A program made the translations under genes and the position numbers. A stretch of DNA of 64,000 nt from an uncultured Coriobacteriaceae bacterium (GTDB lineage: Bacteria > Actinomycetota > Coriobacteriia > Coriobacteriales > Coriobacteriaceae), in the NCBI GenBank assembly GCA_944319885.1, contig CALUFC010000004.1, positions 57,433 to 121,432 of the forward strand. Reading direction: 5' to 3'. This document shows, in pieces, positions 44,201 to 52,202 of this stretch (position 1 is the first letter of the stretch; the number at the start of each line of letters is the position of its first letter). The notes beneath the pieces are model-generated. The model ran no database searches. It saw nothing but the letters and a program-made list of their open reading frames with translations, and had not been told where the DNA came from.

Positions 44201-45042
44201 TCGACGCCGCCACGCGCCGCCAGAAGGACCGCGCGAGCGGCCAGACCTCGTTCTTCGATATGTTCGGCGATATCGAGGGGTCTGGTTTCGAGGTCTCCGT
44301 ACCCGAGCCCGACGGTCAGGAATGGGACCGCCACACCAAGCTCTCCGCCGAGCGCGAGGTGCTGGGCATCTACGTTTCCGATCACCCGCTGCGCCCCTTT
44401 GAGTACGCGCTCGGCAAGGCGCGCGAGTACACGCTCTCGCAGATCGACACCGGCTTCGAGGTCGCCGCGCCCGGTGGCGGCACCGTGAACAAAGCCATCC
44501 CCGAGGGCAAGCCGTATTGGTTTGCCGGCATGGTGGCCGAGGTCTCGAAACGCGTCACCAAGAAGGGCGACCCGATGGCGATCGTGCGGCTCGAGGACAT
44601 GGAAGGGGAGGCCACGGTGGTGATCTTCCCCAAGGCATACGCCGAGTGCGAGAGCTTCCTCTACGGCGAGACCGATCCCGAGACGGGTGCTGTGCTCTCG
44701 GACGCGTTCATCCGCGTGCGCGGCAAGCTTGAACGCTCCGACCGCGGCGACCAGATCATCGCGCAGGAGGTGCTGCCGCTCGAACTCAACGAGGAGTCGA
44801 ACCGCCCGCGCGTGTTCGAGGTCATGGTTCCCAGCTCGCGCTTCTCACAGGGCAACATGGTGCGCTTGGCCACGCTCTTCTCGACCAACCCCGGCGGCGA
44901 CCGTGTCGAGCTCTTCATCGAGCAGGGGGATGGGCAGACCATGCGTGCCGAGATTCCCACGCGCGTGAACGCGCGCTCGGTCCCGCTCATCGCCGAGGCG
45001 AAGGCGATCGTGGGCAACAAGGGCCGTGTGACGGTGATATAG
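41254..45042 (+). CDS. dnaE: DNA polymerase III alpha subunit, DnaE type, 1262 aa
   Basis: The replicative polymerase catalytic subunit. A GTG start at 41254 is set by AAGGAG. The N-terminal PHP domain is well preserved (HLHNHSEYSMLDG, TDHGYMYG, ATSACIAG, NDFHYL), so it may retain a proofreading nuclease. The palm has GVGPGRGSAAGALVAY and PDIDMDFDDERR near residue 461 with catalytic Asp residues. Further on come helix-hairpin-helix sequences (GIRGVGEGVADAII) and a C-terminal OB fold near residue 1090 (WFAGMVAEVSKRVTKKGDP). At 1262 residues it is about 100 longer than E. coli DnaE. Complete. Confidence 0.96.
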   Translation: MAFVHLHNHSEYSMLDGATRVGDMVKRAVELGMPAVALTDHGYMYGIPELGLACDAVNNAAPDFRQWKHDKATFAEEGFGEAPEDEQARAQWERDCAVWEATGSLDTAKPKPVIKPIFGCEVYFTPDETLARDRKPELYHMILIARNHTGYVNLMQIVSEAAVSGFYYKPRVTLDNLRRHREGIIATSACIAGIIPKCIDRGEDENALMWATTFRDTFEPGNFYIEIQDHGISTDAGLTDEQLDRRLIDIANQIGVKVIATNDFHYLTRDDAPVQDIMMCIGMNSKVDDPNRMRMQGSEFYMKTEEEMRALFPYCPEACDNTVEIAEKCDVQLEWGQIILPRYPLLDPGETHESQFRRECEVGLAKRYGDDWETQVINGVSIKERFEFEYKVICDKGFAAYFLIVAEYVRWAKQNGIGVGPGRGSAAGALVAYAMDITTFDPLSNGLMFERFLSPERMEMPDIDMDFDDERRLEVVEHVRQLYGSEKVTHVITYSTIKAKQAINDAARVLDYPVYVGQRLSKMISSDPKVKLKQVLEQVPGHEENYNPDFAEAYRSDDDARRIIDAALSIEGLTRGEGVHACAVLICRDPVNEHVPTKLDTKGGVEITQYEGHTVADMGLLKMDFLGLRTLTVISKAKANIKANYGIDIDVDAIPFDDPEIFKLMQTGHTAGVFQIESAGMTATIKNMKPTEYKHVVALIALYRPGPLGAGMVASYINRMNGKEPAVSYDPRLDDILGETYGTMVYQEQVMNISVEMCGFSKGESDSRIRKPVAKKKIKMLTEQVFTWEDGHEETIYDHWMNGAERNDYKRETAQRIWDDVLEFASYAFNKSHSAGYAILVMQTAWLKAHYPNEFMAAVLTSYTGKTDKIVHYVSACRHDGIQVLPPDVNESGREFTAVKEGIRFGLAGIRGVGEGVADAIIAERERGGAFKNLHDFVDRVDSSQANRRVVEALIKAGAFDASGYPRRQLMSFVDKANPENIIDAATRRQKDRASGQTSFFDMFGDIEGSGFEVSVPEPDGQEWDRHTKLSAEREVLGIYVSDHPLRPFEYALGKAREYTLSQIDTGFEVAAPGGGTVNKAIPEGKPYWFAGMVAEVSKRVTKKGDPMAIVRLEDMEGEATVVIFPKAYAECESFLYGETDPETGAVLSDAFIRVRGKLERSDRGDQIIAQEVLPLELNEESNRPRVFEVMVPSSRFSQGNMVRLATLFSTNPGGDRVELFIEQGDGQTMRAEIPTRVNARSVPLIAEAKAIVGNKGRVTVI

Positions 45043-45087
45043 GGGCATATGTCGTTCTAAGGGTCGCATTTTTAGGCGGAATCCAGC

Positions 45088-45093
45088 TATAAT
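45088..45093 (+). promoter_or_regulatory. -10 box of the pckA promoter
   Basis: A perfect TATAAT lies 43 bases upstream of the pckA start codon. The position where a -35 would sit (45065-45070) reads CGCATT, so activation by another factor is possible. Confidence 0.4.
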
Positions 45094-45135
45094 GGACCAC
45101 GGTGTGACTTTGTTGGCAATGTTGAGGAGTTGACC

Positions 45136-46731
45136 ATGATCGAATCTATCCTGATGGGTATGGGAATCGACATCGATCAGGACCGCGTCCATGTAGACTG
45201 GAGCGCGGCGAAGCTGATCGAGCACTCGATCTCGCACCACGAGGCATATCTCACCTCGAAAGGCTCCCTCTCGGTGAGCACGGGCGCCTTCACCGGCCGC
45301 AGCCCCGAGCTCCGCTACATCGTTGATGTGGCGGATGCCGAGAAGAACGTCAACTGGAACAGCAAGACGAACAAGCCCATCGACGAGGCGACCTATAAGC
45401 ACGTGCGCAAGAACGTCGCTCGCTACATGTCGCAGCGCCGCCACCTGTTCGTGGTCCGCGGCTTCGCCGGCGCCGACCGCAAGTACGCGCGCAAGGTCAT
45501 GGTGGTGTGCGAACGCGCGCATCAGGCGCTGTTCATCAAGCAGATGCTCGTGCATCCCACCGAGGACGAGCTCGAGAACTTCGGTCGCCCCGACATCAGC
45601 GTCTACGCCGCGCCCACCTACGTGTGCTCGCGCGACCGCGACGGCGTTGAGCCCGCAACCGTCATCCTCGACATGAACCACAAGAAGATCGTGGTCGCCG
45701 GCACCGGCTATTGCGGCGAGATCAAGAAGGCGATCTTCACGATGATGAACTACATCCTGCCGCTCGAGGACGGCGTGCTGCCGATGCACTGCTCGGCCAA
45801 CGTCGATCCCAAGACCGGCAAGACCGCCATTCTCTTCGGCCTCTCCGGCACCGGCAAGACGACGCTCTCCGCCGACCCCGAGCGTCTGCTCATCGGCGAC
45901 GACGAGCACGGCTGGAGCCCGCGCGGCATCTTCAACATCGAGGGCGGCTGCTACGCCAAGACCATCGACCTCACCCGCGAGCGCGAGCCGGACATCTTCG
46001 ATGCCATCCGCTTTGGTAGCGTGTCCGAGAACGTGAAGCTTGACCGCAAGACCCGCGAGCCCATCTACTCCGATAGCTCCATCACCGAGAACGGCCGCGC
46101 CGCCTACCCGCTCGCGCATATCGAGCGCGTGGTAGACGCCGGCGTGGGCCAGTCGCCTTCCGTGGTGCTGTTCCTTACCGCCGACGCCTACGGCGTGCTG
46201 CCTCCCATCTCGCGCCTGTCGCGCGAGGAGGCCATGTTCCACTTCCTCACCGGCTACACCGCCAAGGTCGCCGGCACCGAGGTGGGTATCGTGGAGCCGC
46301 AGCCCACGTTCTCCGCGCTCTTCGGCGAGCCCTTCATGCCGCTCGACCACATGGTCTACGCGTATCTCTTGGGCGAGAAGATCACCCGTCACAACACCCG
46401 CGTGTACCTCGTGAACACCGGTTGGACCGGTGGCCCCTACGGCATCGGCCACCGCATCGCGCTCTCGCACACCCGCGCGCTCGTGCGCGCCGCCATGGAC
46501 GGCTCGATCGACGAGGCCGGCTATCGCCACGACGAGATCTTCGGCGTTGACGTGCCGCGCGAGTGCATGGGCGTGCCCTCGCAGCTGCTCGACCCGCGTC
46601 AGACCTGGGATGACAAGGATGCCTACGACAAGCAGGCCAAGCATCTCGCCGAGCTCTTCAAGGAGAACTTCGAGAAGCGCTATCCCGGCGTCTCCCTCGA
46701 GGACCTCGCCCGTCCGCGCGACGACAAGTAA
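45136..46731 (+). CDS. pckA: Phosphoenolpyruvate carboxykinase (ATP), 531 aa
   Basis: Interconverts oxaloacetate + ATP with PEP + CO2 + ADP; in fermenters it often runs toward oxaloacetate and saves ATP. ATP-type features are GAFTGRSP, the kinase-1a loop GLSGTGKTTLSADP, metal-binding MHCSANV and IGDDEHGW, and NTGWTGGPYGIGHR. AGGAG lies six bases before the ATG at 45136. Codon use is highly optimised. The decarboxylase operon at 49.4-53 kb acts on the same metabolite. Confidence 0.96.
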   Translation: MIESILMGMGIDIDQDRVHVDWSAAKLIEHSISHHEAYLTSKGSLSVSTGAFTGRSPELRYIVDVADAEKNVNWNSKTNKPIDEATYKHVRKNVARYMSQRRHLFVVRGFAGADRKYARKVMVVCERAHQALFIKQMLVHPTEDELENFGRPDISVYAAPTYVCSRDRDGVEPATVILDMNHKKIVVAGTGYCGEIKKAIFTMMNYILPLEDGVLPMHCSANVDPKTGKTAILFGLSGTGKTTLSADPERLLIGDDEHGWSPRGIFNIEGGCYAKTIDLTREREPDIFDAIRFGSVSENVKLDRKTREPIYSDSSITENGRAAYPLAHIERVVDAGVGQSPSVVLFLTADAYGVLPPISRLSREEAMFHFLTGYTAKVAGTEVGIVEPQPTFSALFGEPFMPLDHMVYAYLLGEKITRHNTRVYLVNTGWTGGPYGIGHRIALSHTRALVRAAMDGSIDEAGYRHDEIFGVDVPRECMGVPSQLLDPRQTWDDKDAYDKQAKHLAELFKENFEKRYPGVSLEDLARPRDDK

Positions 46732-46786
46732 GACAGCACGCCTGCTGCCCTCGGTTCGCTGAGGGGCACGGCATAGCCGCACAACG

Positions 46787-46815
46787 AAGGCCGCCGAGCA
46801 ATCGGCGGCCTTTTT
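46787..46815 (+). terminator. Rho-independent terminator of pckA
   Basis: AAGGCCGCCGA and TCGGCGGCCTT pair perfectly over 11 bases around GCAA and are followed by TTTTT. The convergent ATPase gene stops two bases beyond, so it may work in both directions. Confidence 0.9.
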
Positions 46816-46816
46816 G

Positions 46817-47587
46817 CTACTCGGCGATCTTGGAGAGGAACGCGCGCGTGCGCTCTTCGCACGGGTGATCGATAACCTGCTCGGCGGTGCCCTCTTCGAC
46901 GATCATGCCGCCGTCGAGAAAGACCACGCGGTCGGCGACCTCGCGCGCAAATCCCATCTCGTGCGTCACGATGACCATGGTCATGCGTTCGGCGGCGAGT
47001 GTCTTGATGACGCGGAGCACCTCGGCGGTGAGCTCGGGGTCGAGCGCCGAGGTGGGCTCGTCGAAGAAGAGGATGTCGGGATGAAGCGCGAGCGCACGTG
47101 CGATGCTCACGCGCTGCTGCTGGCCTCCCGAGAGCTGACAGGGCACCTTATCCTCGCAACCGACAAGCCCCATCTTTTGGATGAGCTCGCGCGCTTCACG
47201 CTCCGTCTCGGCGCGCGGGCGCTTCTGCACGCGCACGGGGGCGTCGGCGATGTTCTGCATCACCGTGCGATGGGGGAAGAGGTTGTAGTTCTGAAAGACG
47301 AGGCCAAAGCGGCTGCGGGCGCGTTTGAGCTCATCGCCCGCGGCATAGACGGCGCGCCCGTCCTCGTCGCGCGCGGCGATGATGTCACCGAATGCGAGCG
47401 AGCCGCCATCGAGCTTCTCGAGAAGCGTGGCGCAGCGCAGCAGCGTCGATTTGCCGCCGCCCGAGGGGCCGATGATCGCGACGACCTCGCCGCGTGCAAC
47501 CTCGAGCGAAACATCGCGCAGCACCTCGTGCTCGCCGAATGCCTTGCGTGCGCCGCTGAGCGCCATGATGGATTGGGTGGATGCCAT
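46817..47587 (-). CDS. Second amino-acid ABC importer, ATPase subunit, 256 aa
   Basis: Motifs: Walker [11 protein letters not shown]-loop [11 protein letters not shown], signature LSGGQQQR, Walker [15 protein letters not shown] and H-loop [10 protein letters not shown]. An extra stretch [21 protein letters not shown] follows the first beta sheet, a mark of GlnQ/TcyN-like members. CAGGAG precedes the ATG at 47587, and the gene follows the permease by 22 bases. It is third in the leftward importer operon. Confidence 0.92.
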   Translation of the reverse strand: MASTQSIMALSGARKAFGEHEVLRDVSLEVARGEVVAIIGPSGGGKSTLLRCATLLEKLDGGSLAFGDIIAARDEDGRAVYAAGDELKRARSRFGLVFQNYNLFPHRTVMQNIADAPVRVQKRPRAETEREARELIQKMGLVGCEDKVPCQLSGGQQQRVSIARALALHPDILFFDEPTSALDPELTAEVLRVIKTLAAERMTMVIVTHEMGFAREVADRVVFLDGGMIVEEGTAEQVIDHPCEERTRAFLSKIAE

Positions 47588-47609
47588 GTTCAACTCCTGT
47601 GTGGGTTCT

Positions 47610-48263
47610 CTAATCGTGATAGTAGGAGAGCTTCTTCTCGGCTGCCGCAAGCACGAGCTCTACCAGGAAGTTGAACACCCAGTAGAATACGGCGGCGATC
47701 GCGAACGGCACCATGCTCACCTGCGAGGCGACGAGCGCCTTGGCGGTCGAGAACATCTCGGCAACACCGATCGAGAAGGCCAGCGACGTGTCTTTCACCA
47801 GCGTGATGATCTCGTTGCCCATGGCGGGCAGGATGCGCTTCACGACCTGCGGCAACACGATGTAGCAAAAGGTCTGCCCGCGCGAGTAGCCCAGCACCTC
47901 GGCGGCCTCGTATTGCCCATGCGGAATGGATTGCAGGCCCGAGCGGTAGATCTCGGCGAAGTAGGCTGCGTAGTTCACGATGAAGGCGGCGATCGTTGCC
48001 TGCCACTTGGAGTCGGGTGTGAGCTGAATGCCAAAGAGGTAATACGGCGCGAAGTAGATGGCGAACATCTGCAGCATGAGCGGGGTGCCGCGCATGATCG
48101 AGATGTAGATGCGCACGATCCAGCGAAGCGGCGCCACGCGGCTCATGCGCCCCAGCGCAACGACAACGCCCAGGGGCACCGCGCCGGCAATGGTGAAGAA
48201 GAAGATCTGCAGGCTTACGAGAAACCCTTCGGTAAGCATGCCGAGCATGACGGAAAAGGACAT
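47610..48263 (-). CDS. Second amino-acid ABC importer, permease, 217 aa
   Basis: A standard HisM/GlnP-class permease with about five helices: [38 protein letters not shown], and the coupling EAA loop [20 protein letters not shown], then [18 protein letters not shown]. The start at 48263 follows AAAGG. Unlike the first importer's permease it has no added extracytoplasmic domain. It lies between the binding protein and ATPase genes. Confidence 0.92.
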   Translation of the reverse strand: MSFSVMLGMLTEGFLVSLQIFFFTIAGAVPLGVVVALGRMSRVAPLRWIVRIYISIMRGTPLMLQMFAIYFAPYYLFGIQLTPDSKWQATIAAFIVNYAAYFAEIYRSGLQSIPHGQYEAAEVLGYSRGQTFCYIVLPQVVKRILPAMGNEIITLVKDTSLAFSIGVAEMFSTAKALVASQVSMVPFAIAAVFYWVFNFLVELVLAAAEKKLSYYHD

Positions 48264-48305
48264 AGCGGACCTTTCGAAACGATGAGCGCCTCTGCGCACA
48301 CAATA

Positions 48306-48340
48306 CCCGGCGGCGTGCTCGGATGCGCAGCACCGCCGGG
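48306..48340 (-). terminator. Intra-operon hairpin after the second binding-protein gene
   Basis: CCCGGCGG(C)GTGCT pairs with AGCACCGCCGGG with one bulged base. There is no T-run. It occupies the same place as the hairpin in the first importer operon and probably sets expression of the binding protein above that of the permease and ATPase. Confidence 0.5.
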
Positions 48341-48368
48341 CGCATGGTGGGGGTGTAATCGGGCAGCG

Positions 48369-49259
48369 TTACGCGAGCACCCAGTTTTCAAACGAGAGGC
48401 CGTACTCGGCATATTTGTCGCAGAGTTCCTGCACCGTGCCGTCTTCAACAAGCGCGCGCAGCGCGTCGTTTACGGCTTCAGCGGTGGCGGTGTCGCCCTT
48501 CTTGAAGCCCACGGCATAGTGCTCTTCGGAGAGCATGTCGGGGAGCTGGGTGTAGGTATCGGGGTTTGCCGACATCTGGTATTCGGCGATCGAGAGGTCG
48601 CAGGCAACGGCGTCGACGGCGCCGCTTTCGAGCTGCATGAACGCGGTGTTGTACTCGCCGATGGTCTCGAGCGAGGCAAAGGTTGCGGCGAGCTCGGCCT
48701 GGTCGCCCTTGAGCACGTCGAGTGCGGCGGAGTCAACCTGGGTGATGACGGTCTTGCCGGCGAGGTCGTCGAGAGAGGCAATGCCGCTGTCGGCACGCAC
48801 AACTACCACCTGGCCGTTCAGCATATAGGGCTCGGAGAAGGTGTAGTCGTCCTCACGACCCTCCATGGTGAAGCCGTTCCAGATGCAGTTGATGGCGCCC
48901 GAGTCGAGCAGGGCGTCCTTGGCGTCCCAGTCGATGGCCTCGAGCTGGACATCCCAGTCCTCGATTTCGGCAACGGCCTGCGCAAGATCGAGGTCGAAGC
49001 CGGTGAACTCGCCGTCATCGCCTACGAAGCCATACGGTGGATACGATTGGTCGAAACCAACAATAAGCGTGCCGGTGGCGCTGGCGCTCGTGTCGCTGGC
49101 ATCTGCGGCAGCGGATCCGGCGGCGCCCGCGCCGCCCGCTGCAGAGCCGGCAGTGCCGGGGTTGCCGCTGCAGCCGGCGAGCAGCGCCAGGGTAGAGGCG
49201 GCGAGGCCGAGGCCCACGAACGAGCGGCGGTTCATGGTGGTGGAAGCGAGGTTCATCAT
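48369..49259 (-). CDS. Second importer substrate-binding lipoprotein with Tat-like signal, 296 aa
   Basis: AAAGGATCTCACC precedes the ATG at 49259. The N-terminus reads NRRSFVGLGLA and ends in LLAGC, a twin-arginine-like signal with lipobox (Cys30). A Gly/Ala/Ser-rich linker follows, then the family-3 binding fold: LIVGFDQSYPPYGFVGDDGE, TGFDLDLAQAVAE, FTMEGREDDYTFSEPY and VDAVACDLSIAEYQM. The acidic binding-site signature fits import of an amino acid. It is first in the operon, with a regulated promoter just upstream. Confidence 0.9.
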   Translation of the reverse strand: MMNLASTTMNRRSFVGLGLAASTLALLAGCSGNPGTAGSAAGGAGAAGSAAADASDTSASATGTLIVGFDQSYPPYGFVGDDGEFTGFDLDLAQAVAEIEDWDVQLEAIDWDAKDALLDSGAINCIWNGFTMEGREDDYTFSEPYMLNGQVVVVRADSGIASLDDLAGKTVITQVDSAALDVLKGDQAELAATFASLETIGEYNTAFMQLESGAVDAVACDLSIAEYQMSANPDTYTQLPDMLSEEHYAVGFKKGDTATAEAVNDALRALVEDGTVQELCDKYAEYGLSFENWVLA

Positions 49260-49300
49260 GGTGAGATCCTTTCTTAAGCAGGTCGCGATGCAGCCAAGAT

Positions 49301-49318
49301 ACTTTACCTAACTAAAGT
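49301..49318. promoter_or_regulatory. Downstream operator copy of the second importer promoter
   Basis: ACTTTACCTAACTAAAGT is an imperfect version of the palindrome at 49341-49358, 40 bases away, i.e. about four helical turns. It would lie downstream of the transcription start, so a bound repressor could also block elongation. Confidence 0.5.
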
Positions 49319-49333
49319 ACCGCATGAACAGAT

Positions 49334-49362
49334 AGGATACTCTTTAGTTAACTAAAGTGCAA
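49334..49362 (-). promoter_or_regulatory. Promoter of the second importer with a trp-operator-like palindrome in its spacer
   Basis: Read leftward: TTGCAC (-35, 49357-49362), a 17-base spacer, and TATCCT (-10, 49334-49339). The spacer holds most of the perfect palindrome CTTTAGTTAACTAAAG (49342-49357). Its core TAGTTAACTA is identical to the core of the E. coli trp operator. A repressor here would exclude RNA polymerase. Confidence 0.65.
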
Positions 49363-49369
49363 GCTGCAA

Positions 49370-49403
49370 AGAAAAAAGGGTCGCATCCCGCGATGCGACC
49401 CTT
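49370..49403 (-). terminator. Rho-independent terminator of the decarboxylase operon
   Basis: AAGGGTCGCATC and GATGCGACCCTT pair over 12 bases around CCGC. Read leftward the stem is followed by a run of six T residues, ending 23 bases past the carboxyltransferase stop. Confidence 0.9.
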
Positions 49404-49425
49404 GTAGCCATACGGCGCGGTACCG

Positions 49426-50820
49426 CTACGCCACGTCGATCGATACCTCGACCTCTTGCACGGGGACGTCGTAGAACGGGTCCTCGCGACGCCCGAGGAA
49501 ATCGCGCGCCTGCTCGGGGAAGAGCGCATAGGAGAGCACGTCCTCCTCAGAGCGAGCATAGCAGGCGATCTCTTTGCGGAGCTCGCCGAGCTGCGGCAGG
49601 ATGAGGTCGGCGGGGCGGCAGGTGATGGGCTTCTCCTCGCCAATAATGAGCTCTTGGATCTCATGGCGAATCTTCACCGGCGGACGACCGTACATACCGC
49701 GCACGTAGTCCTTGATTTCCTTGGGCACCACGCTGTAGCGCTCGCCGGAGAGCACGTTCATGAGTGCCTGCGTACCCACCATCTGCGACAGCGGCGTCAC
49801 GAGCGGCGGATAGCCTAGGTCGGCGCGGACGCGCGGAACTTCGGCAAGGACCTCGTTGTAGCGGTCGCTCGCACCGAGCTCCTCGAGGTTGCTGATGAGG
49901 TTGGAGAGCATGCCGCCGGGCACCTTGTACAGCAGTGCCTTGGGCTCCACCTCGAGCACCTTGGGATTCAAGCCGCCCTCGGCGATGAAGCGGTCGCGCA
50001 CGTGGGCGAAATGCTCGGCAATGTGGTCGAGCTTGTCCACATCGAGGTCGATCTCATAGCCCATGCGGGAAAGCGAGATCGCCATCGACTCGGTGGCCGG
50101 CTGGCTGGTGCCCTCGGCGAAGGGGGAGAGGCAGGTGTCGATGATGTCCGCGCCCGCCTCGATGGCCTTGAGGTAGGTCATCTGGGCGATGCCGGCGGTA
50201 CCGTGCGTGTGCAGCTGGATGGGCAGATCGCACGCCAGCTTGATCTCGCGTACGAGGTCGTAGGCCACATCGGGCGTGAGCACGCCCGCCATGTCTTTGA
50301 TGGCGATCGAGTCGGCGCCGGCGCGCTCCATCTCGGTGGCAAGCGAGACGAAGTAGCGGATGGTGTGCACATCGCTCGTGGTGTAGCAGATCGCCGCCTG
50401 CACCTCGCCGCCGGCGTCTTTGGCCGCCTTGATGGAGGTGGTGAGGTTGCGGGTGTCGTTCAAGGCATCGAAGATGCGCAGCACGTCGATGCCGTTCTCG
50501 ATGGATTTCTTCACGAACGCGCGCACGATATCATCGGCGTAGTTGCGGTATCCCAGGAGGTTCTGGCCGCGCAGCAGCATCTGCAGCTTGGTGTGCTTCA
50601 CATGCGCGCGGATGGTGCGCAGACGCTCCCAGGGATCCTCGTTGAGGTAACGCAGGCAAGAGTCGAAGGTTGCTCCGCCCCAGACCTCAAGGGCGTAGAA
50701 ACCGCACGAGTCGAGGTCTTCGAGCACGGGCAGCATATCGTCGATGGGCATGCGCGTGGCAATCTGGCTCTGCTGCCCGTCGCGCAGGATGGTCTCCATG
50801 AATCGAATGGTGTTGGCCAT
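49426..50820 (-). CDS. oadA: Oxaloacetate decarboxylase carboxyltransferase (alpha-type) subunit, 464 aa
   Basis: Transfers the carboxyl group of oxaloacetate to biotin. Motifs: ETILRDGQQSQIATRM, LRIFDALND, the carbamylated lysine in SIAIKDMAGVL, and the metal-binding LHTHGTAGIAQMTYLKAIEA. The C-terminal domain has LVTPLSQMVGTQALMNVL. The biotin-carrying domain seen in enterobacterial OadA is absent; it is encoded by a separate gene in this operon, as in methylmalonyl-CoA carboxyltransferase 5S. It is the last gene of the leftward operon. Confidence 0.9.
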   Translation of the reverse strand: MANTIRFMETILRDGQQSQIATRMPIDDMLPVLEDLDSCGFYALEVWGGATFDSCLRYLNEDPWERLRTIRAHVKHTKLQMLLRGQNLLGYRNYADDIVRAFVKKSIENGIDVLRIFDALNDTRNLTTSIKAAKDAGGEVQAAICYTTSDVHTIRYFVSLATEMERAGADSIAIKDMAGVLTPDVAYDLVREIKLACDLPIQLHTHGTAGIAQMTYLKAIEAGADIIDTCLSPFAEGTSQPATESMAISLSRMGYEIDLDVDKLDHIAEHFAHVRDRFIAEGGLNPKVLEVEPKALLYKVPGGMLSNLISNLEELGASDRYNEVLAEVPRVRADLGYPPLVTPLSQMVGTQALMNVLSGERYSVVPKEIKDYVRGMYGRPPVKIRHEIQELIIGEEKPITCRPADLILPQLGELRKEIACYARSEEDVLSYALFPEQARDFLGRREDPFYDVPVQEVEVSIDVA

Positions 50821-50867
50821 AGCGGATCATCACCCCTTTCGGGTGGAACATATGGGTTGGTACGGCA

Positions 50868-51002
50868 TTACTCCCCGGGCTGCTCGGGCGGGAAGATGCG
50901 CGCCAGGCCGAGCGAGACCAGGTAGATGATGAACATCACCAGGAAGATGCCGCCCCAGCCAAGACCGAGGATCTGCAGGGCGAGCATGAGGTTTTCAGTC
51001 AT
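50868..51002 (-). CDS. 44-residue single-span membrane peptide, OadG-like stub
   Basis: An ATG at 51002 follows AGGAG at a 6-base spacing. The peptide starts MTENLMLALQILGLGWGG, carries one hydrophobic helix (IFLVMFIIYLVSLGLARIF) and ends PPEQPGE at a TAA. It lies between oadB and oadA with short gaps. The layout of N-terminal helix and position in the operon match the membrane half of OadG/MmdD-type gamma subunits. The usual soluble C-terminal part is absent and seems to be encoded by the 130-residue gene at 52606-52998. Confidence 0.75.
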   Translation of the reverse strand: MTENLMLALQILGLGWGGIFLVMFIIYLVSLGLARIFPPEQPGE

Positions 51003-51017
51003 CGTGATCTCCTAACC

Positions 51018-52133
51018 TTACAGCAGCAGGCCAAGTACCAGGCCGCCGGCAACCACCGAGGCGATCTGGCCGGCCACGTTGGCGCCCGCTGCCTGCATGA
51101 GGATGAAGTTCTGCGGATCCTCCTCGGTGGCGAGCTTCTGGATGACGCGCGAGCTCATGGGGAAGGCCGAGATGCCCGCAGCGCCCACCATGGGGTTGAT
51201 CTTCTCCTTGCGGAAGAGGTTCAAGAGCTTGGCGAACATCACGCCGCCCACGGAGTCCATGACAAAGCCCAGCAGGCCGAGGCCCATGATGATGAGCGTG
51301 TCGATCTGCAGGAAGTCGTGATACTCCATCTTGACCGAGACGCAGAGTCCCAGCAGGATCGAGATGAGGTTGACGAGCTCGTTTTGCGCCGAATTGGACA
51401 GGTTGTCGAGCACGCCGCACTCGCGCAGCAGGTTGCCAAACATGAGGAAGCCCACGAGCGGCAGCGATGCCGGCGCTACGAGGCCCGCGATGATGCAGAT
51501 GGTGACGGGGAAGAGGATCTTGGCCGTCTTGGAAACCGCGCGCGGGTTGTAGCTCATGTGGATGGCGCGCTCCTTCTTGGTGGTGACGGCCTTCACCGCG
51601 ATGGGCTGGATGATGGGCACGAGCGCCATGTAGGAGTACGCGGCGACCATGATGGCGCCCATGTACTTCGATCCGAGCGAGTTGGCGACGAAGATCGACG
51701 TGGGGCCGTCGGCGGCGGCGATGATACCGGCCGAGGCGGCGTCGTTGATGTCGAAGCCCAGCAGGCTCGCAACGATGATCACGAAGAAGATGCCGAACTG
51801 CGCCGCGGCGCCGAAAAGCAAAAGAAACGGGTTCGAGAGCAAGGGACCGAAGTCGATCATCGCGCCGATGCCAATGAAGAGCAAAAGCGGGAAGAGCTCG
51901 GTTTCGATGCCCATGTCGAACAGGACTTGGAAGGGGCCGGGCTGGCCACCGGTCTCGAGCACGCCGGTGAACGGGATGTTCACGAGGATGGTGCCAAGGC
52001 CCATGGGCACGAGCAGCGTGGGCTCGTACTGCTTCTTGATGCCCAGATACATCAGCACGCAGCCGATGGCGATCATGGCGATGCGTCCCGGCTCGGCGAT
52101 GAGCGCGAGGACGCCTTCAAGCAATATCTCCAA
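51018..52133 (-). CDS. oadB: Sodium-pumping decarboxylase beta subunit, 371 aa
   Basis: Integral membrane subunit that decarboxylates carboxybiotin and moves sodium outward. It has about nine helices. The family signature AAADGPTSIFVANSL carries the sodium-binding Asp. NLLRECGVLDNLSNSAQNEL, then GGVMFAKLLNLFRKEKINPM and GISAFPMSSRVIQKLA are also typical. It overlaps no neighbour: 69 bases from the biotin carrier and 15 from the 44-residue peptide. Full length for the family. Confidence 0.93.
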   Translation of the reverse strand: MEILLEGVLALIAEPGRIAMIAIGCVLMYLGIKKQYEPTLLVPMGLGTILVNIPFTGVLETGGQPGPFQVLFDMGIETELFPLLLFIGIGAMIDFGPLLSNPFLLLFGAAAQFGIFFVIIVASLLGFDINDAASAGIIAAADGPTSIFVANSLGSKYMGAIMVAAYSYMALVPIIQPIAVKAVTTKKERAIHMSYNPRAVSKTAKILFPVTICIIAGLVAPASLPLVGFLMFGNLLRECGVLDNLSNSAQNELVNLISILLGLCVSVKMEYHDFLQIDTLIIMGLGLLGFVMDSVGGVMFAKLLNLFRKEKINPMVGAAGISAFPMSSRVIQKLATEEDPQNFILMQAAGANVAGQIASVVAGGLVLGLLL

Positions 52134-52202
52134 CAGGGGACCTCATATCTATATCGAAGGGGATGGGACGTGCGGGCGGGTGCCCGCAGGAAAAGCGGTA
52201 CC

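Noticed and set aside
38010..44385. Long leftward frames opposite addA and dnaE
   Set aside because: They mirror conserved helicase and polymerase genes; their composition is that of codon-bias shadows.
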